DNA from: Mycobacterium interjectum
GTDB lineage: Bacteria > Actinomycetota > Actinomycetes > Mycobacteriales > Mycobacteriaceae
Direction of reading: 5' to 3'
Length of the DNA stretch: 55,501 nt
Assembly (NCBI GenBank): GCA_002102225.1
Contig: LQPB01000031.1
Span: 1 to 55,501 of the forward strand
Shown: positions 1-8,520 of the stretch, piece after piece
Numbering within the stretch: position 1 is the stretch's first letter
How the letters are laid out: every line of letters starts with the position of its first letter
Notes under the pieces: model-generated
What the model was told of the DNA's origin: nothing
Seen by the model: the letters and a program-made list of their open reading frames with translations, nothing else
The model's database searches: none
Program-made: the position numbers and the translations under genes

Positions 1-494
1 CCGTTGCCGCCGGCTTGGTTAGCCCCGCCGGATCCGCCGTTGCCCCCGTTGCCCCACAACAGGCCACCGGCCCCACCGCTTTGCCCGGTCCCCGGCGCCC
101 CGTCGGCGCCGTTGCCAATCAACGGGCGTTGCAACAGCGCCTCGGTGGGCGCGTTGATCGCATTGAGCAGGTCCTGCTGAAGTACCTGCCACGGGTTGGC
201 GGTGGCCGCGGCGTTGGCGGCCTCCGTGGCGGCATAGGCGCCGGCGCCCGCGTTGAGGGCCCGCACAAACTGGTCATGGAAGGCCGCCGCTTGCGCGCTC
301 ACCGCCTGATAGCCCTGGCCGTGCCCGGCAAACAGGGCCGCGATCGCCGCCGACACCTCATCGTTTGCCGCGGCCAGAATTCCCGTCGTCGGAGCCGCGG
401 CACCCGCGGTGGCCGTAGTGAGCGCCGCGCCGATATTCGCCAGATCTGTTGCCGCCGCCGTCACCAACTCCGGCGCTGCGATAACGAAGGACAT
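1..494 (-). CDS. PE_PGRS family protein, N-terminal part (truncated by window edge)
   Basis: The visible 164 residues start [11 protein letters not shown], with the Pro-Glu pair of a PE domain at residues 8-9. About 100 residues of helical PE domain follow, with a YAATE segment matching the YxxxD/E type VII secretion signal. A linker with the [14 protein letters not shown] motif leads into the first Gly-Gly-Asn repeats (GGNGGSGG), typical of PGRS proteins. A GGAGG ribosome site lies 7 bases before the ATG. The C-terminal repeat region runs off the left edge, so total length is unknown. The family is exported by ESX-5 and is largely restricted to slow growers; the role of this member cannot be told. 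Confidence 0.93.
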   Translation of the reverse strand, partial: MSFVIAAPELVTAAATDLANIGAALTTATAGAAAPTTGILAAANDEVSAAIAALFAGHGQGYQAVSAQAAAFHDQFVRALNAGAGAYAATEAANAAATANPWQVLQQDLLNAINAPTEALLQRPLIGNGADGAPGTGQSGGAGGLLWGNGGNGGSGGANQAGGN

Positions 495-679
495 GGGGAC
501 ACCTCCACCACGTCATGGCCGATGCGTCGTCGTGACCCGGAATCGCCTGGTCCGCATTGGTCGTGCGCAGATCCGAATGATATCGCGTTGCGGGTACGCG
601 ATACCGAGTTTTGCGCAGGCGCGCACCCAATCGCCGACCGCAGCGCTGTGGATAACTGAGCGCGGCGCGCGCCGACGGG

Positions 680-1579
680 GTGGCACAGTCGCAACCCATG
701 TACCAGGCCACGACTCAGGCCGCGTCCAAAGCCGCGCATGCGCTGTATGCGCTCGACCCGGCGATGCCGGTGCTGCTGCGGCCCGACGGCGCCGTGCAGG
801 TCGGCTGGGATCCGCGGCGCGCCGTGCTGGTCCGTCCGCCCCGCGGGCTTTCCGCGGCCGATGTGGCCGCTCTGCTGCGGTCCATGCGGTCGCCGACGCC
901 CCTCGGTGAGTTGCGGCGGCACGCCGTCGACCGTGGATTGCGGGACGCCCAGGCGCTGGCCGGCCTGGTCGCGCAACTGGTGGGCGCCGGTGTGGCGACC
1001 GAGTGCCGGCAGGCCCGCGGGCGGGCGGCGTCGATCCGCATCCACGGCCGGGGCCCGCTGTCCGAGCTGCTCGTGGAGGCGTTGCGCCGCTCGGGGGCCC
1101 GCATCGCGCACAGCAGCCAGCCGCACGCCGCGGTGTCGCCCGACGCGGTGGACCTGGTGGTGCTGTCCGACTACCTGGTCGCCGACCCGCGCATGGTGCG
1201 CGACCTGCACGGCCGCGGCGTCCCGCACCTTCCGGTTCGGGTGCGCGACGGCACCGGCCTGGTGGGCCCGCTGGTCATCCCCGGCGTGACCAGCTGCCTG
1301 GGCTGCGCCGACCTGCACCGCAGCGACCGCGACGCCTCATGGCCGGCCATCGCCGCCCAGCTGCGCGACACCGTCGGCGTGGCCGACCGGGCCACGCTGC
1401 TCGCGACGGCGGCGCTGGCGCTCGGCCAGGTGAACCGGGTGATCGCGGCGGTGCGCGGTCGGCAGGCCGTGCCCGATCCCGCGCCGCCGGCGGCGCTGAA
1501 CGCCACGCTGGAGTTCGACCTCAACGCGGGCACGATCGTCGCGCGGCAATGGACCAAGCACCCGCTGTGCCCGTGCTGA
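680..1579 (+). CDS. TOMM cyclodehydratase-like (E1-like) protein, Rv3196 counterpart
   Basis: A 299-residue protein. Its C-terminal half carries a GVTSCLGCADLHR segment followed by an Asp-x-x-Trp-Pro element, as in the leader-binding/E1-like part of TOMM (azole-forming) cyclodehydratases and ThiF-like proteins. The N-terminus (PVLLRPDGAVQVGWDP) resembles the peptide-clamp part of these proteins. No YcaO partner, dehydrogenase or precursor peptide is visible nearby, so it looks like an orphan. The GTG at 680 gives the length I recall for Rv3196 (299 aa); an ATG at 698 is an alternative and neither has a strong ribosome site. Biochemical function is unproven. Confidence 0.8.
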   Translation: MAQSQPMYQATTQAASKAAHALYALDPAMPVLLRPDGAVQVGWDPRRAVLVRPPRGLSAADVAALLRSMRSPTPLGELRRHAVDRGLRDAQALAGLVAQLVGAGVATECRQARGRAASIRIHGRGPLSELLVEALRRSGARIAHSSQPHAAVSPDAVDLVVLSDYLVADPRMVRDLHGRGVPHLPVRVRDGTGLVGPLVIPGVTSCLGCADLHRSDRDASWPAIAAQLRDTVGVADRATLLATAALALGQVNRVIAAVRGRQAVPDPAPPAALNATLEFDLNAGTIVARQWTKHPLCPC

Positions 1580-1580
1580 G

Positions 1581-1754
1581 CTACCCGAGCCGTCCCTGTT
1601 CCGGGACGCACGTCGAGACCGACGCGTACGCCCTGGCGAGTTCCTCCAGAATTTCTGCGGTCAGGGTGCCGTCCTTGCGGTTTTTGTCCAGCGTTTCGAT
1701 GATCGCCCTGAACAGGGCGTCGGCGGTGTCGTGCTGCGCTTGCTTTGCTGCCAT
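1581..1754 (-). CDS. small conserved-type hypothetical protein (57 aa)
   Basis: A short, mostly helical soluble protein (MAAKQAQHDTADALFRAIIE...). I start it at the ATG at 1754 because GGGAG lies 6 bases upstream; an in-frame GTG at 1772 would add six residues. It is convergent with the E1-like gene, whose stop lies 1 bp away, and divergent from the ABC1 kinase gene. M. tuberculosis has a similarly small gene here (Rv3196A as I remember), which supports it being real. No domain is recognised and no signal or membrane segment is present. Confidence 0.6.
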   Translation of the reverse strand: MAAKQAQHDTADALFRAIIETLDKNRKDGTLTAEILEELARAYASVSTCVPEQGRLG

Positions 1755-1855
1755 GGCTTTCTCCCGTACCACCCTTTCGAACCGTGTTTGGCGTCAGGGA
1801 CAACCTATGGCCGGATCGACAGCGCGGTGCACCGAGCGTCATGGATGATGGATGT

Positions 1856-3184
1856 GTGTCAGACATCAAGCGCGGCCGTGCGGCGCGAAACGCGAAGCTG
1901 GCCAGCATTCCCGTCGGCTTCGCCGGTCGGGCGGCGCTCGGCTTCGGTAAACGGTTGACGGGCAAGTCGAAGGACGAAGTCCAGGCCGAGATGCTGGAGA
2001 AGGCCGCCAACCAGTTGTTCACCGTGCTGGGTGAGCTCAAGGGCGGGGCGATGAAGGTCGGCCAGGCCCTGTCGGTGATGGAGGCCGCCATCCCCGAGGA
2101 CTATGGCGAGCCCTACCGCGAGGCGCTGACCAAGCTGCAGAAGGACGCCCCGCCGCTGCCCGCGGCCAAGGTGCACCGCGTGCTCGACGCCCAGCTGGGC
2201 ACCAAGTGGCGAGAGCGGTTCAGCTCGTTCGACGACGCCCCGGTGGCCTCGGCCAGCATCGGCCAGGTGCACAAGGCGGTGTGGTCCGACGGCCGCGAGG
2301 TGGCGGTGAAGATCCAGTACCCGGGCGCCGACGAGGCGCTGCGCGCCGACCTCAAGACCATGCAGCGCATGGTCGGCGTGCTCAAGCAGCTCTCGCCGGG
2401 CGCGGACGTCCAGGGCGTGGTGGACGAATTGGTCCAGCGCACCGAGATGGAACTGGACTACCGGCTGGAGGCCGACAACCAGCGCAAGTTCGCCAAGGCG
2501 TACGCCGACAGCCCGCACTTCCTGGTGCCGCACGTGGTGGCCAGCGCGCCCAAGGTGGTGGTCCAGGAGTGGATCGAGGGCATCCACATGGCGGAGATCA
2601 TCCGCAACGGAACCACCGAGCAGCGTGACCTGATCGGCACCCGCCTGCTCGAGCTCACCTTCGACGCGCCCCGCCGGCTGGAGATGCTGCACGGCGACGC
2701 CCACCCCGGAAACTTCATGCTGATGCCCGACGGCCGGATGGGCGTCATCGATTTCGGCGCCGTCGCGCCCCTGCCCGGCGGGTATCCCGTCGAGCTGGGC
2801 ATGACGATCCGGCTGGCCCGCGACAAGAACTACGACCTGCTGTTGCCGACGATGGAGAAGGTCGGCTTCATCCAGAAGGGCCAGCAGGTCTCGGTGCGCG
2901 ACATCGACGAGATGCTGCGCCAGTACGTCGAGCCCATCGAGGTCGACGTCTTCCACTACACCCGCAAGTGGCTGCAGAAGATGACGGTGGTGCAGATCGA
3001 CCGGTCGGTGTCGCAGATCAAGACGGCCCGGCAGATGGACCTGCCGCCCAAGCTGGCGATACCGATGCGCGTCATCGCCTCGGTGGCCGCGATCCTGTGC
3101 CAGCTCGACGCGCACGTGCCGATCAAGGCGCTGTCGGAGGAACTGATCCCCGGCTTCGCCGAGCCCGACACCGCCGTGGTCTAA
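1856..3184 (+). CDS. ABC1/UbiB-family atypical kinase (Rv3197 counterpart)
   Basis: A 442-residue ABC1/UbiB (protein-kinase-like) protein. It shows the family KxGQ signature (GGAMKVGQALSV), the Ala-rich loop replacing the P-loop (PVASASIGQVHKA), the ATP-anchoring Lys in VAVKIQYPGA, the catalytic-loop HGDAHPGNF and the metal-binding IDFGAV. UbiB-type proteins are ATPases tied to isoprenoid lipid or quinone metabolism; in mycobacteria the substrate is unknown. The GTG at 1856 (VSDIKRGR) was chosen because conservation appears to begin there; an ATG at 1841 is possible. It lies directly upstream of, and convergent with, whiB7. I recall its M. tuberculosis counterpart being WhiB7-linked in macrolide tolerance. 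Confidence 0.9.
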   Translation: MSDIKRGRAARNAKLASIPVGFAGRAALGFGKRLTGKSKDEVQAEMLEKAANQLFTVLGELKGGAMKVGQALSVMEAAIPEDYGEPYREALTKLQKDAPPLPAAKVHRVLDAQLGTKWRERFSSFDDAPVASASIGQVHKAVWSDGREVAVKIQYPGADEALRADLKTMQRMVGVLKQLSPGADVQGVVDELVQRTEMELDYRLEADNQRKFAKAYADSPHFLVPHVVASAPKVVVQEWIEGIHMAEIIRNGTTEQRDLIGTRLLELTFDAPRRLEMLHGDAHPGNFMLMPDGRMGVIDFGAVAPLPGGYPVELGMTIRLARDKNYDLLLPTMEKVGFIQKGQQVSVRDIDEMLRQYVEPIEVDVFHYTRKWLQKMTVVQIDRSVSQIKTARQMDLPPKLAIPMRVIASVAAILCQLDAHVPIKALSEELIPGFAEPDTAVV

Positions 3185-3214
3185 CCCCGGCTAGGCGGCC
3201 CTGGCGCCGCGAGG

Positions 3215-3259
3215 GTGCAATTACCGACGGTCTCTCGAAAAACGCGTCGGCAGTTGCAC
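3215..3259. terminator. candidate bidirectional terminator hairpin
   Basis: Arms 3215-3229 and 3245-3259 pair over 15 positions, with 13 Watson-Crick pairs and two that become G-U on one strand, around a 15-nt loop. The hairpin sits between the stops of the convergent ABC1-kinase and whiB7 genes and is followed by TTT on the plus strand. Confidence 0.6.
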
Positions 3260-3275
3260 TTTCGCGGCGAGTTTT

Positions 3276-3545
3276 CTAGGCGGCAACGACGTCTTTGCGG
3301 GGGCGTCCGCGGGGGCGCTTGCGGCTCACGATCGCGCCGCGCTCGAGGATTTCGCCGCCCCACACGCCCCACGGTTCGGCCCGTTCCAGCGCCGCGGCCA
3401 GGCACTGCCGGCGCACCGGGCAGGCCGCGCACAGCGTCTTGGCGCGCTCGAGGTCGGCCGGGGCCTCGGCGAACCACAGGTCGGGATCGTCGACGTGACA
3501 AGGCAACTCCGGCAGCGTCGGTCTTCGGACTGGCAGTGCCGACAT
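3276..3545 (-). CDS. whiB7: WhiB7 transcriptional activator of intrinsic drug resistance
   Basis: An 89-residue WhiB-family Fe-S regulator. The four cluster cysteines are C16, C39, C42 and C48 (CxxCx5C), followed by the GVWGG turn (60-64) and a C-terminal AT-hook RGRPR (79-83), the WhiB7 hallmark. It binds the sigma-A region 4 domain and AT-rich DNA next to -35 elements, switching on efflux, erm and other resistance genes under ribosome stress. It is preceded by a long structured leader with its own uORF, hairpin and promoter (see separate entries). It lies downstream of uvrD2 on the same strand, as in M. tuberculosis. Confidence 0.97.
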   Translation of the reverse strand: MSALPVRRPTLPELPCHVDDPDLWFAEAPADLERAKTLCAACPVRRQCLAAALERAEPWGVWGGEILERGAIVSRKRPRGRPRKDVVAA

Positions 3546-3626
3546 GTCCTGCTCACCTGCTTCCTGGTCGGGTGGTTGTCCTTCGTGATCCGGACCAGGT
3601 TGGGAGGCTGTCGACCCAAATAACTG

Positions 3627-3662
3627 TGGCCACGGATCCTGCTGACTTCGGGTCCGTGGCCA
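3627..3662 (-). terminator. whiB7 leader attenuator-like hairpin
   Basis: Perfect 10-bp inverted repeat (3627-3636 with 3653-3662; TGGCCACGGA / TCCGTGGCCA), extendable by about two pairs. It lies between the uORF stop and the whiB7 start. On the whiB7 strand it is followed by CAGTTATTT, a weak U-containing tail. Position and shape fit a transcription attenuator relieved when the uORF ribosome stalls. Confidence 0.7.
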
Positions 3663-3679
3663 TCTTCAAGTGGGGCTAG

Positions 3680-3841
3680 TTAGGTATGGCCCCAATCCAC
3701 GGACGCGTCGGTCGCGGCGGCGACACGGTGCTTGACCGCTGCCGCCGGCGCGGCGGCGTGGGCGGCATGGGAGGTAGCCTTGGACCGGCCTTCAGCGAGC
3801 ACCGCGGCGACCACGCATACACCGAACGCGTTGGTGATCAT
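3680..3841 (-). CDS. whiB7 leader peptide (uORF), 53 aa
   Basis: An ORF starting MITNAFGVCVVAAVL, with an exceptionally strong ribosome site (GGGAGGAGG, 7-8 bases before the ATG), ending in TAA 134 bp before whiB7. Its N-terminus is hydrophobic; the rest is Ala/His-rich and probably not functional as a protein. Known biology: whiB7 genes carry an upstream ORF whose translation controls attenuation of the whiB7 transcript. A longer reading of the frame starts at 3913, but it would begin upstream of the inferred transcription start and has no ribosome site. Confidence 0.75.
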   Translation of the reverse strand: MITNAFGVCVVAAVLAEGRSKATSHAAHAAAPAAAVKHRVAAATDASVDWGHT

Positions 3842-3883
3842 CGTGGCGACCCTCCTCCCAGCTGGCAGCAATGTGCGGTTTCG

Positions 3884-3921
3884 AGGGTAAAGGGTAGCGG
3901 CCGGTCCCCACAACCGATTTT
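3884..3921 (-). promoter_or_regulatory. whiB7 promoter with WhiB7-type AT tract
   Basis: On the whiB7 strand: AAAAT (3917-3921), 3 bp, -35 TTGTGG (3908-3913), an 18-bp spacer, -10 TACCCT (3884-3889). An AT tract 3-5 bp upstream of the -35 is the known signature of WhiB7-activated promoters, implying autoregulation. The uORF start lies about 35 bp downstream of the expected transcription start. Confidence 0.65.
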
Positions 3922-3940
3922 CTGACCTGCGATTTTCGCC

Positions 3941-6052
3941 TCAGCGGGCCGCGCGGACCAGCTCCAGCACGTCGGGCCCGTACTGTTCGAGCTTGCGCGC
4001 ACCGATGCCCGGGATCGCGATCAGCGCCGATTCGTCGCCGGGCAGCAGCTCGGCGATCGCGATCAGGGTGTTGTCGCTGAAGACGACGTACGCGGGCACC
4101 TTCTGCTCCTTGGCCACGTCGAGGCGCCAGGCCTTGAGCCGCAGCAACAACTCCTCGTCGATGTCGGCGGCGCACGTCTCGCAGCGCCGCAGCATGATGG
4201 CCGCCGGGGTGGTCAGGTTGTTGTTGCAGATCCGGCAGCGCGTGGCGGCACCCCGGGCGCGCCGGGACTTGCCCGGCGCGGCGTCGGCGCGGGCCTGCGG
4301 CGCGATGCCGTTGAGGAACCGCGATGGCTTGCGGCTCTGCCGCCCGCCCGGGCTGCGGGCCAGCGCCCAGCTGAGCGTCAAATGGACTCGCGCCCTGGTG
4401 ATTCCGACGTAGAGCAGCCGGCGCTCCTCCTCGACCGCCTCGCTTTCCGGGCCGTGCGCCAGCGCGTGCGAGATGGGCAACGTGCCGTCGGCCAATCCGA
4501 CCAGGAACACGGCGTCCCACTCGAGTCCCTTGGCGGCGTGCAGCGAGGCCAGCGTGACCCCCTGCACCACGGGTGGGTGCCGCGAGTCGGCGCGCAGGCG
4601 CAGCTCGGCCACCAGGCCGGGCAGGTCGAGCTGCGGGCGCTGCGCCACTTCGTCGTCGACCAGCTCGGCCAGCCCGGACAGCGCCTCCCAGCGATCCCGG
4701 GCCCGGGTGCCGGTCGGTTCCTCGGCCGTCAGCCCCAGGGGCTCCAGCACCGCGCGGACGACCTCGGGTAGCGGGCCGTCGGCGCCGCGGTCGGCCGCGC
4801 GCTGCAGCGCCAGCAGCGCCTGCTTGATCTCCTGGCGGTTGAAAAACCCCTCACCGCCGCGGATCTGGTAGGTGATGCCGGCCTCGGTCAGGGCCTCCTC
4901 GTACACCTCGGACTGCGCGTTGACCCGGTAGAGCACCGCGATCTCCGACGGGGGCGTGCCGGATTCGATCAGCCGGCCGATCGATGCCGCGACCGCGGCG
5001 GCCTCGACGGTTTCGTCGGTGTGCTCGTGAAACGAGGGCGCCGGGCCCGGCGCGCGCTGCCCCGACAGCTGCAGCTTGCTGCCGGCGACCCGGCCGCGCG
5101 CCGCGGCGATCACCTGGTTGGCCAGCGAGACCACCTGGGGGGTGGACCGGTAGTCGCGTTCCAGGCGCACCACCGTGGCGTCCGGGAACCGCCGCGAGAA
5201 GTCGAGCAGGAACCGCGGCGTGGCCCCGGTGAACGAGTAGATGGTCTGGTTGGCGTCACCGACGACGGTGAGGTCGTCGCGACCGCCGAGCCAGGCGTCG
5301 AGCACGCGCTGCTGCAGCGGGGTGACGTCCTGGTACTCGTCGACCACGAAGCAGCGGTACCGGCCGCGGAACTCCTCGGCCACGGCGGCGTCGTTCTCGA
5401 TCGCGGCCGCGGTGTGCAGCAGCAGGTCATCGAAGTCCAGCAGCGCCATCGACTCGTCGCGCACCTTGAGGGCCTCGTAGGCGGAGTAGACGGCCGCGAT
5501 CTGTTTGGCGTCCATCGGGGCGTCCCGGCCGACGTCGGCCACCGCCGACGGATACTCCTCGGGGCCGATGAGCGACGCCTTGGCCCACTCGATCTCCCCG
5601 GCCAGGTCGCGCACGTCGTCGGTGCTGACGTTGAGCCGGCAGCGGCTGGCGGCCCTGGCCACGACCGGGAACTTGCTGTCGAGCAGCTGCCAGCCGGTGT
5701 CGCCGACCACGCGCGGCCAGAAGTAACGCAGCTGGCGGTGCGCGGCCGCGTGGAAGGTCAGCGCCTGCACGGCGCCCACCCCCGAGCCGGCGCGGGCGCC
5801 ATGGGCGAGCGCGCGCAACCTCGAGCGCATCTCCCCCGCCGCCCGCTGGGTGAAGGTGACCGCCAACACCTGACCGGCGGCCACGTGACCCTCCGCGACC
5901 AGCTGGGCGATGCGGTGCGTGATGGTCCGGGTCTTCCCCGTCCCGGCGCCCGCGAGCACGCAGACCGGCCCCCGGGGAGCCAACACGGCCTCGCGCTGCT
6001 CGTCGTCCAGCTCGGCGGTCAGTGCGTCGGCGACCATCGGCATGGGCTTCAT
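3941..6052 (-). CDS. uvrD2: UvrD2 DNA helicase
   Basis: A 703-residue SF1A helicase. Walker A GAGTGKT is at 35-41, followed by the usual UvrD motifs ([25 protein letters not shown]). The C-terminus shows mycobacterial UvrD2 features: a tetracysteine module (CRIC...CETC) and an HRDC-like domain (LLRLKAWR..., ending [13 protein letters not shown]). UvrD2 is a 3'-5' helicase; the ATPase but not the HRDC part is reported essential. ATG 6052 (MKPMPM) was chosen because GGAAG lies 5 bases upstream and it matches the roughly 700-residue family length; an upstream ATG at 6085 adds 11 residues. It is divergent from the mycoredoxin gene. Confidence 0.95.
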   Translation of the reverse strand: MKPMPMVADALTAELDDEQREAVLAPRGPVCVLAGAGTGKTRTITHRIAQLVAEGHVAAGQVLAVTFTQRAAGEMRSRLRALAHGARAGSGVGAVQALTFHAAAHRQLRYFWPRVVGDTGWQLLDSKFPVVARAASRCRLNVSTDDVRDLAGEIEWAKASLIGPEEYPSAVADVGRDAPMDAKQIAAVYSAYEALKVRDESMALLDFDDLLLHTAAAIENDAAVAEEFRGRYRCFVVDEYQDVTPLQQRVLDAWLGGRDDLTVVGDANQTIYSFTGATPRFLLDFSRRFPDATVVRLERDYRSTPQVVSLANQVIAAARGRVAGSKLQLSGQRAPGPAPSFHEHTDETVEAAAVAASIGRLIESGTPPSEIAVLYRVNAQSEVYEEALTEAGITYQIRGGEGFFNRQEIKQALLALQRAADRGADGPLPEVVRAVLEPLGLTAEEPTGTRARDRWEALSGLAELVDDEVAQRPQLDLPGLVAELRLRADSRHPPVVQGVTLASLHAAKGLEWDAVFLVGLADGTLPISHALAHGPESEAVEEERRLLYVGITRARVHLTLSWALARSPGGRQSRKPSRFLNGIAPQARADAAPGKSRRARGAATRCRICNNNLTTPAAIMLRRCETCAADIDEELLLRLKAWRLDVAKEQKVPAYVVFSDNTLIAIAELLPGDESALIAIPGIGARKLEQYGPDVLELVRAAR

Positions 6053-6156
6053 CTTGGCTTCCATGAAAGCAGGAGTAGCCGACAAACACGCCGCGGCGCG
6101 TGCGTGACTTGGGTTGCGCGCGGAATTCCGCGTCGCTGCGCTACGTTGAGCGGGCT

Positions 6157-6408
6157 ATGTCCAACGCTGCGCTCACGGTTTACTCGACGTCCTGGTGTGG
6201 CTTCTGCCATCGGCTCAAGACCGCACTCAAGTCCGACGGGATCCCCTACGACGAGGTCGACATCGAGCACGATGCCGCGGCGGCGGAGTTCGTCGGCTCG
6301 GTCAACGGCGGCAACCGGACGGTGCCGACGGTGAAGTTCGCGGACGGATCCACGCTGACCAACCCGAGCGCGGCTCAGGTCAAGGCGAAGCTGGCCGAAG
6401 TCGGCTGA
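6157..6408 (+). CDS. mrx1: mycoredoxin 1 (glutaredoxin-like)
   Basis: An 83-residue thioredoxin-fold protein with the dithiol active site C14-G-F-C17, where family members usually show CGYC. The glutaredoxin-type cis-Pro loop reads RTVPTVKFADG. Mycoredoxins reduce mycothiol mixed disulphides on proteins in the cytosol. The ATG at 6157 gives the usual roughly 84-residue length; the frame extends upstream without a plausible ribosome site. It is divergent from uvrD2 and converges on nudC (5 bp between stops). Confidence 0.92.
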   Translation: MSNAALTVYSTSWCGFCHRLKTALKSDGIPYDEVDIEHDAAAAEFVGSVNGGNRTVPTVKFADGSTLTNPSAAQVKAKLAEVG

Positions 6409-6413
6409 ACCGC

Positions 6414-7346
6414 TCAGTCCAGCCCGGCCCAGGACTCGATGATCACGCGCGCGATCGAAATCGAGCCGGGCAACAGGAGTTTCGACTCGCCGGATTCCGA
6501 GGCGCTGCCCCAGTCGCCGGCCGCGAGGGCCGCGCGCACCTCGTCGCGGGTGAACCATTGCGCCTCGGCGATCTCGCCGTCGTTGAACGAGAACTCCTCG
6601 TCCGGGTCGCCCACGGCGTGGAAGCCGACCATCAGCGAGCGCGGAAACGGCCAGGGCTGGCTGCCCAGGTAGCGCACGTCGCGCACGGTCAGGCCGATTT
6701 CCTCGCGGATCTCGCGTGCGACGCACACCTCGAAGGACTCGCCGGCCTCCACGAACCCGGCCAGCAGGGAGAACATCCGCTCCGGCCAGACGGCCTGGCG
6801 GGCCAGCACGGCACGGTCGCCGCCGTCGTGGACGAGGCAGATCACCGCGGGGTCGATGCGCGGGAACTCCTCGTGACCGGTGGCCGGGTTGACCCGCGAC
6901 CAGCCGCCCCTGGCCGGCCTGGTCGGTGAGCCGTCGGCCGCGCTGAACCGGGCGCTGTCATGCCAATTCAGCAGCGCGAGGGCCGAGGACACCAGCTGGC
7001 TGCTGGTGTCGTCGAAGATGCGGCCCAGGCTGCGCAGGTTCACCACCTCGGCCTGCACGCCGGGATCCTCGGGCGCCTGCAGCGCGCCGCGGACAGCCCA
7101 GACGTGCCGGCCGCCCTCGATGCGGCCCAGGAAAACCGCTTCCGGCGGCGGCTTGTCGGCCAGCGCGGCCGCCTTCCCCAGCAGCACCCGGCCGTCGGCG
7201 ACCAACACCTGGTTGCGCGAATCCACCCGCAACAGCGCCGCCTCCGCCCAGCCCGCGGCCGCGGCGTCGACGTCGGTGCGCAGTTGGTCGGCCCGGTCGG
7301 CGCCGACGCGCGAGAGCAGCGGTACCTCGCGTAGCTGAAACTCCAC
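6414..7346 (-). CDS. nudC: NADH pyrophosphatase NudC
   Basis: A 310-residue Nudix hydrolase. The Nudix box GFVEAGE...REIREEIG spans 197-219 and the NADH-specific SQPWPFP motif 229-235. It cleaves NAD(H) to NMN(H) and AMP and, in the family, also decaps NAD-RNA. The region aligned with the E. coli NudC zinc ribbon (about 131-160) has no cysteine at all, so zinc binding appears lost. It follows the K+ channel gene by 9 bp and is probably co-transcribed with it. Confidence 0.93.
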   Translation of the reverse strand: MEFQLREVPLLSRVGADRADQLRTDVDAAAAGWAEAALLRVDSRNQVLVADGRVLLGKAAALADKPPPEAVFLGRIEGGRHVWAVRGALQAPEDPGVQAEVVNLRSLGRIFDDTSSQLVSSALALLNWHDSARFSAADGSPTRPARGGWSRVNPATGHEEFPRIDPAVICLVHDGGDRAVLARQAVWPERMFSLLAGFVEAGESFEVCVAREIREEIGLTVRDVRYLGSQPWPFPRSLMVGFHAVGDPDEEFSFNDGEIAEAQWFTRDEVRAALAAGDWGSASESGESKLLLPGSISIARVIIESWAGLD

Positions 7347-7355
7347 GCGCCGGGC

Positions 7356-8426
7356 CTAGTGTCCCGCGTGGCGGATGTAGAGCAGCCGGTCGCTGGCCTC
7401 GATCGCGTCCACCTCGGGGGCGCCGATGCGCAGCAGGTGGCCGTCGCGCACCACGCCCAGCACGATGTCGCGCAAATGCCTTGGGGATCCGCCGATCTCG
7501 GTCTGTTCGACCTCGCGTTCGGCGATCGCCAGCCCCGCGTCGGGGGTCAGCAGGTCCTCGATCATCTCCACCACGCTCGGCGTGGTGGTGGCGAGGCCGA
7601 GCAGCCGGCCCGCGGTCTCCGAGGAGACCACCACCGAGTCGGCGCCCGACTGCTGCAGCAGGTGCTGGTTCTCGGCCTCGCGGATCGACGCGACGATCTT
7701 GGCCTTCGTCGCGATCTCCCGAGCCGTCAGCGTGACGAGCACGGCGGTGTCGTCGCGACTGGCGGCGACGACGATCGACGCCGCGTGTTGCGCCCCGGCG
7801 AGCCGCAGCACATCGGATTTCGTGGCGTCGCCGTGGACGGTGACCAGCCCGGCCGACGCGGCGTGTTCGAGGGCGGAGCGATCGGTGTCGACGACGACGA
7901 TCTCGCCCTGAGCCTCCTCGTCGCCGAGGATGGCCGCGACCGCCGTTTTGCCCTTGGTGCCGTAGCCGATCACGATCGTGTGGTTGCGCACTTTGCTCCT
8001 CCAACGCTGGATCTTCCAGGCCTGCCGCGATCGCTCCGAAAGCACCTCGAGGGTCGTGCCCACCAGCACGGCCAGGAACGCGATCCGCAGCGGCGTGAAG
8101 ATCACGGTGTGGACCAGCCGCGCCGTCTCGGTGTACGGGGTGATGTCGCCGTAGCCGGTCGTCGACAGCGACACCGCGGAGAAATAGAGGCAATCCAGGA
8201 AGGTCAGCGGCCGGCCGCGCACGTCACGGTAGCCGCCGGCGTCCAGGTAGACGATGACGGCGGCGCCGAACAACACCAGCAACGCGATCGCCACCCGGCG
8301 CGCGATGACCCGGGTGGGGCTGGCGTGGTCCTCCGGGATGCGCAGCACGCCCACCAGCTGATGACCCGGCTGGGCGGTCAGCGTCTCGTCCAGACCGCTC
8401 AGCTTGCGCGCCCTACCGTTGCCCAC
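7356..8426 (-). CDS. potassium channel protein with RCK/TrkA-N domain
   Basis: A 356-residue protein with a two-TM K+ channel core: TM1 at about 42-62, selectivity filter TTGYGD at 89-94, TM2 at about 105-128. A cytoplasmic RCK domain begins with the Rossmann motif GYGTKGKT (154-161) and a TrkA-C-like tail follows. It resembles MthK-type ligand-gated K+ channels at the inner membrane. It corresponds to Rv3200c and sits 94 bp downstream of adnB on the same strand, ahead of nudC. The start is not fixed by a clear ribosome site; an ATG-type start further in would shorten only the cytoplasmic N-tail. Confidence 0.9.
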   Translation of the reverse strand: MGNGRARKLSGLDETLTAQPGHQLVGVLRIPEDHASPTRVIARRVAIALLVLFGAAVIVYLDAGGYRDVRGRPLTFLDCLYFSAVSLSTTGYGDITPYTETARLVHTVIFTPLRIAFLAVLVGTTLEVLSERSRQAWKIQRWRSKVRNHTIVIGYGTKGKTAVAAILGDEEAQGEIVVVDTDRSALEHAASAGLVTVHGDATKSDVLRLAGAQHAASIVVAASRDDTAVLVTLTAREIATKAKIVASIREAENQHLLQQSGADSVVVSSETAGRLLGLATTTPSVVEMIEDLLTPDAGLAIAEREVEQTEIGGSPRHLRDIVLGVVRDGHLLRIGAPEVDAIEASDRLLYIRHAGH

Positions 8427-8520
8427 GGGGCTCCGTCATCGGCTGAAACCCAGCGCACGAGACACGCACGACTCCTATGTAACCACGCTGGCGGGCCGCC
8501 CATGACGCGAGCGGCCCACC

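Noticed and set aside
1..60. GGN-type short repeats as a CRISPR or tandem-repeat array
   Set aside because: In frame they encode the PGRS Gly-Gly-Asn repeats of a PE protein.
1591..1608. CGTCCC/GGGACG hairpin as a terminator
   Set aside because: It lies inside the coding end of the small hypothetical gene, with a stem of only 6 bp and no T-run.
461..3115. Long open frames antisense to the E1-like and ABC1-kinase genes
   Set aside because: They are byproducts of high-GC codon usage: Arg/Ala/Pro-rich, without domains or ribosome sites, opposite clearly coding genes.
3842..3913. Longer version of the whiB7 uORF starting at 3913
   Set aside because: It would start at or before the inferred promoter and has no SD, while the internal ATG at 3841 has an excellent one.
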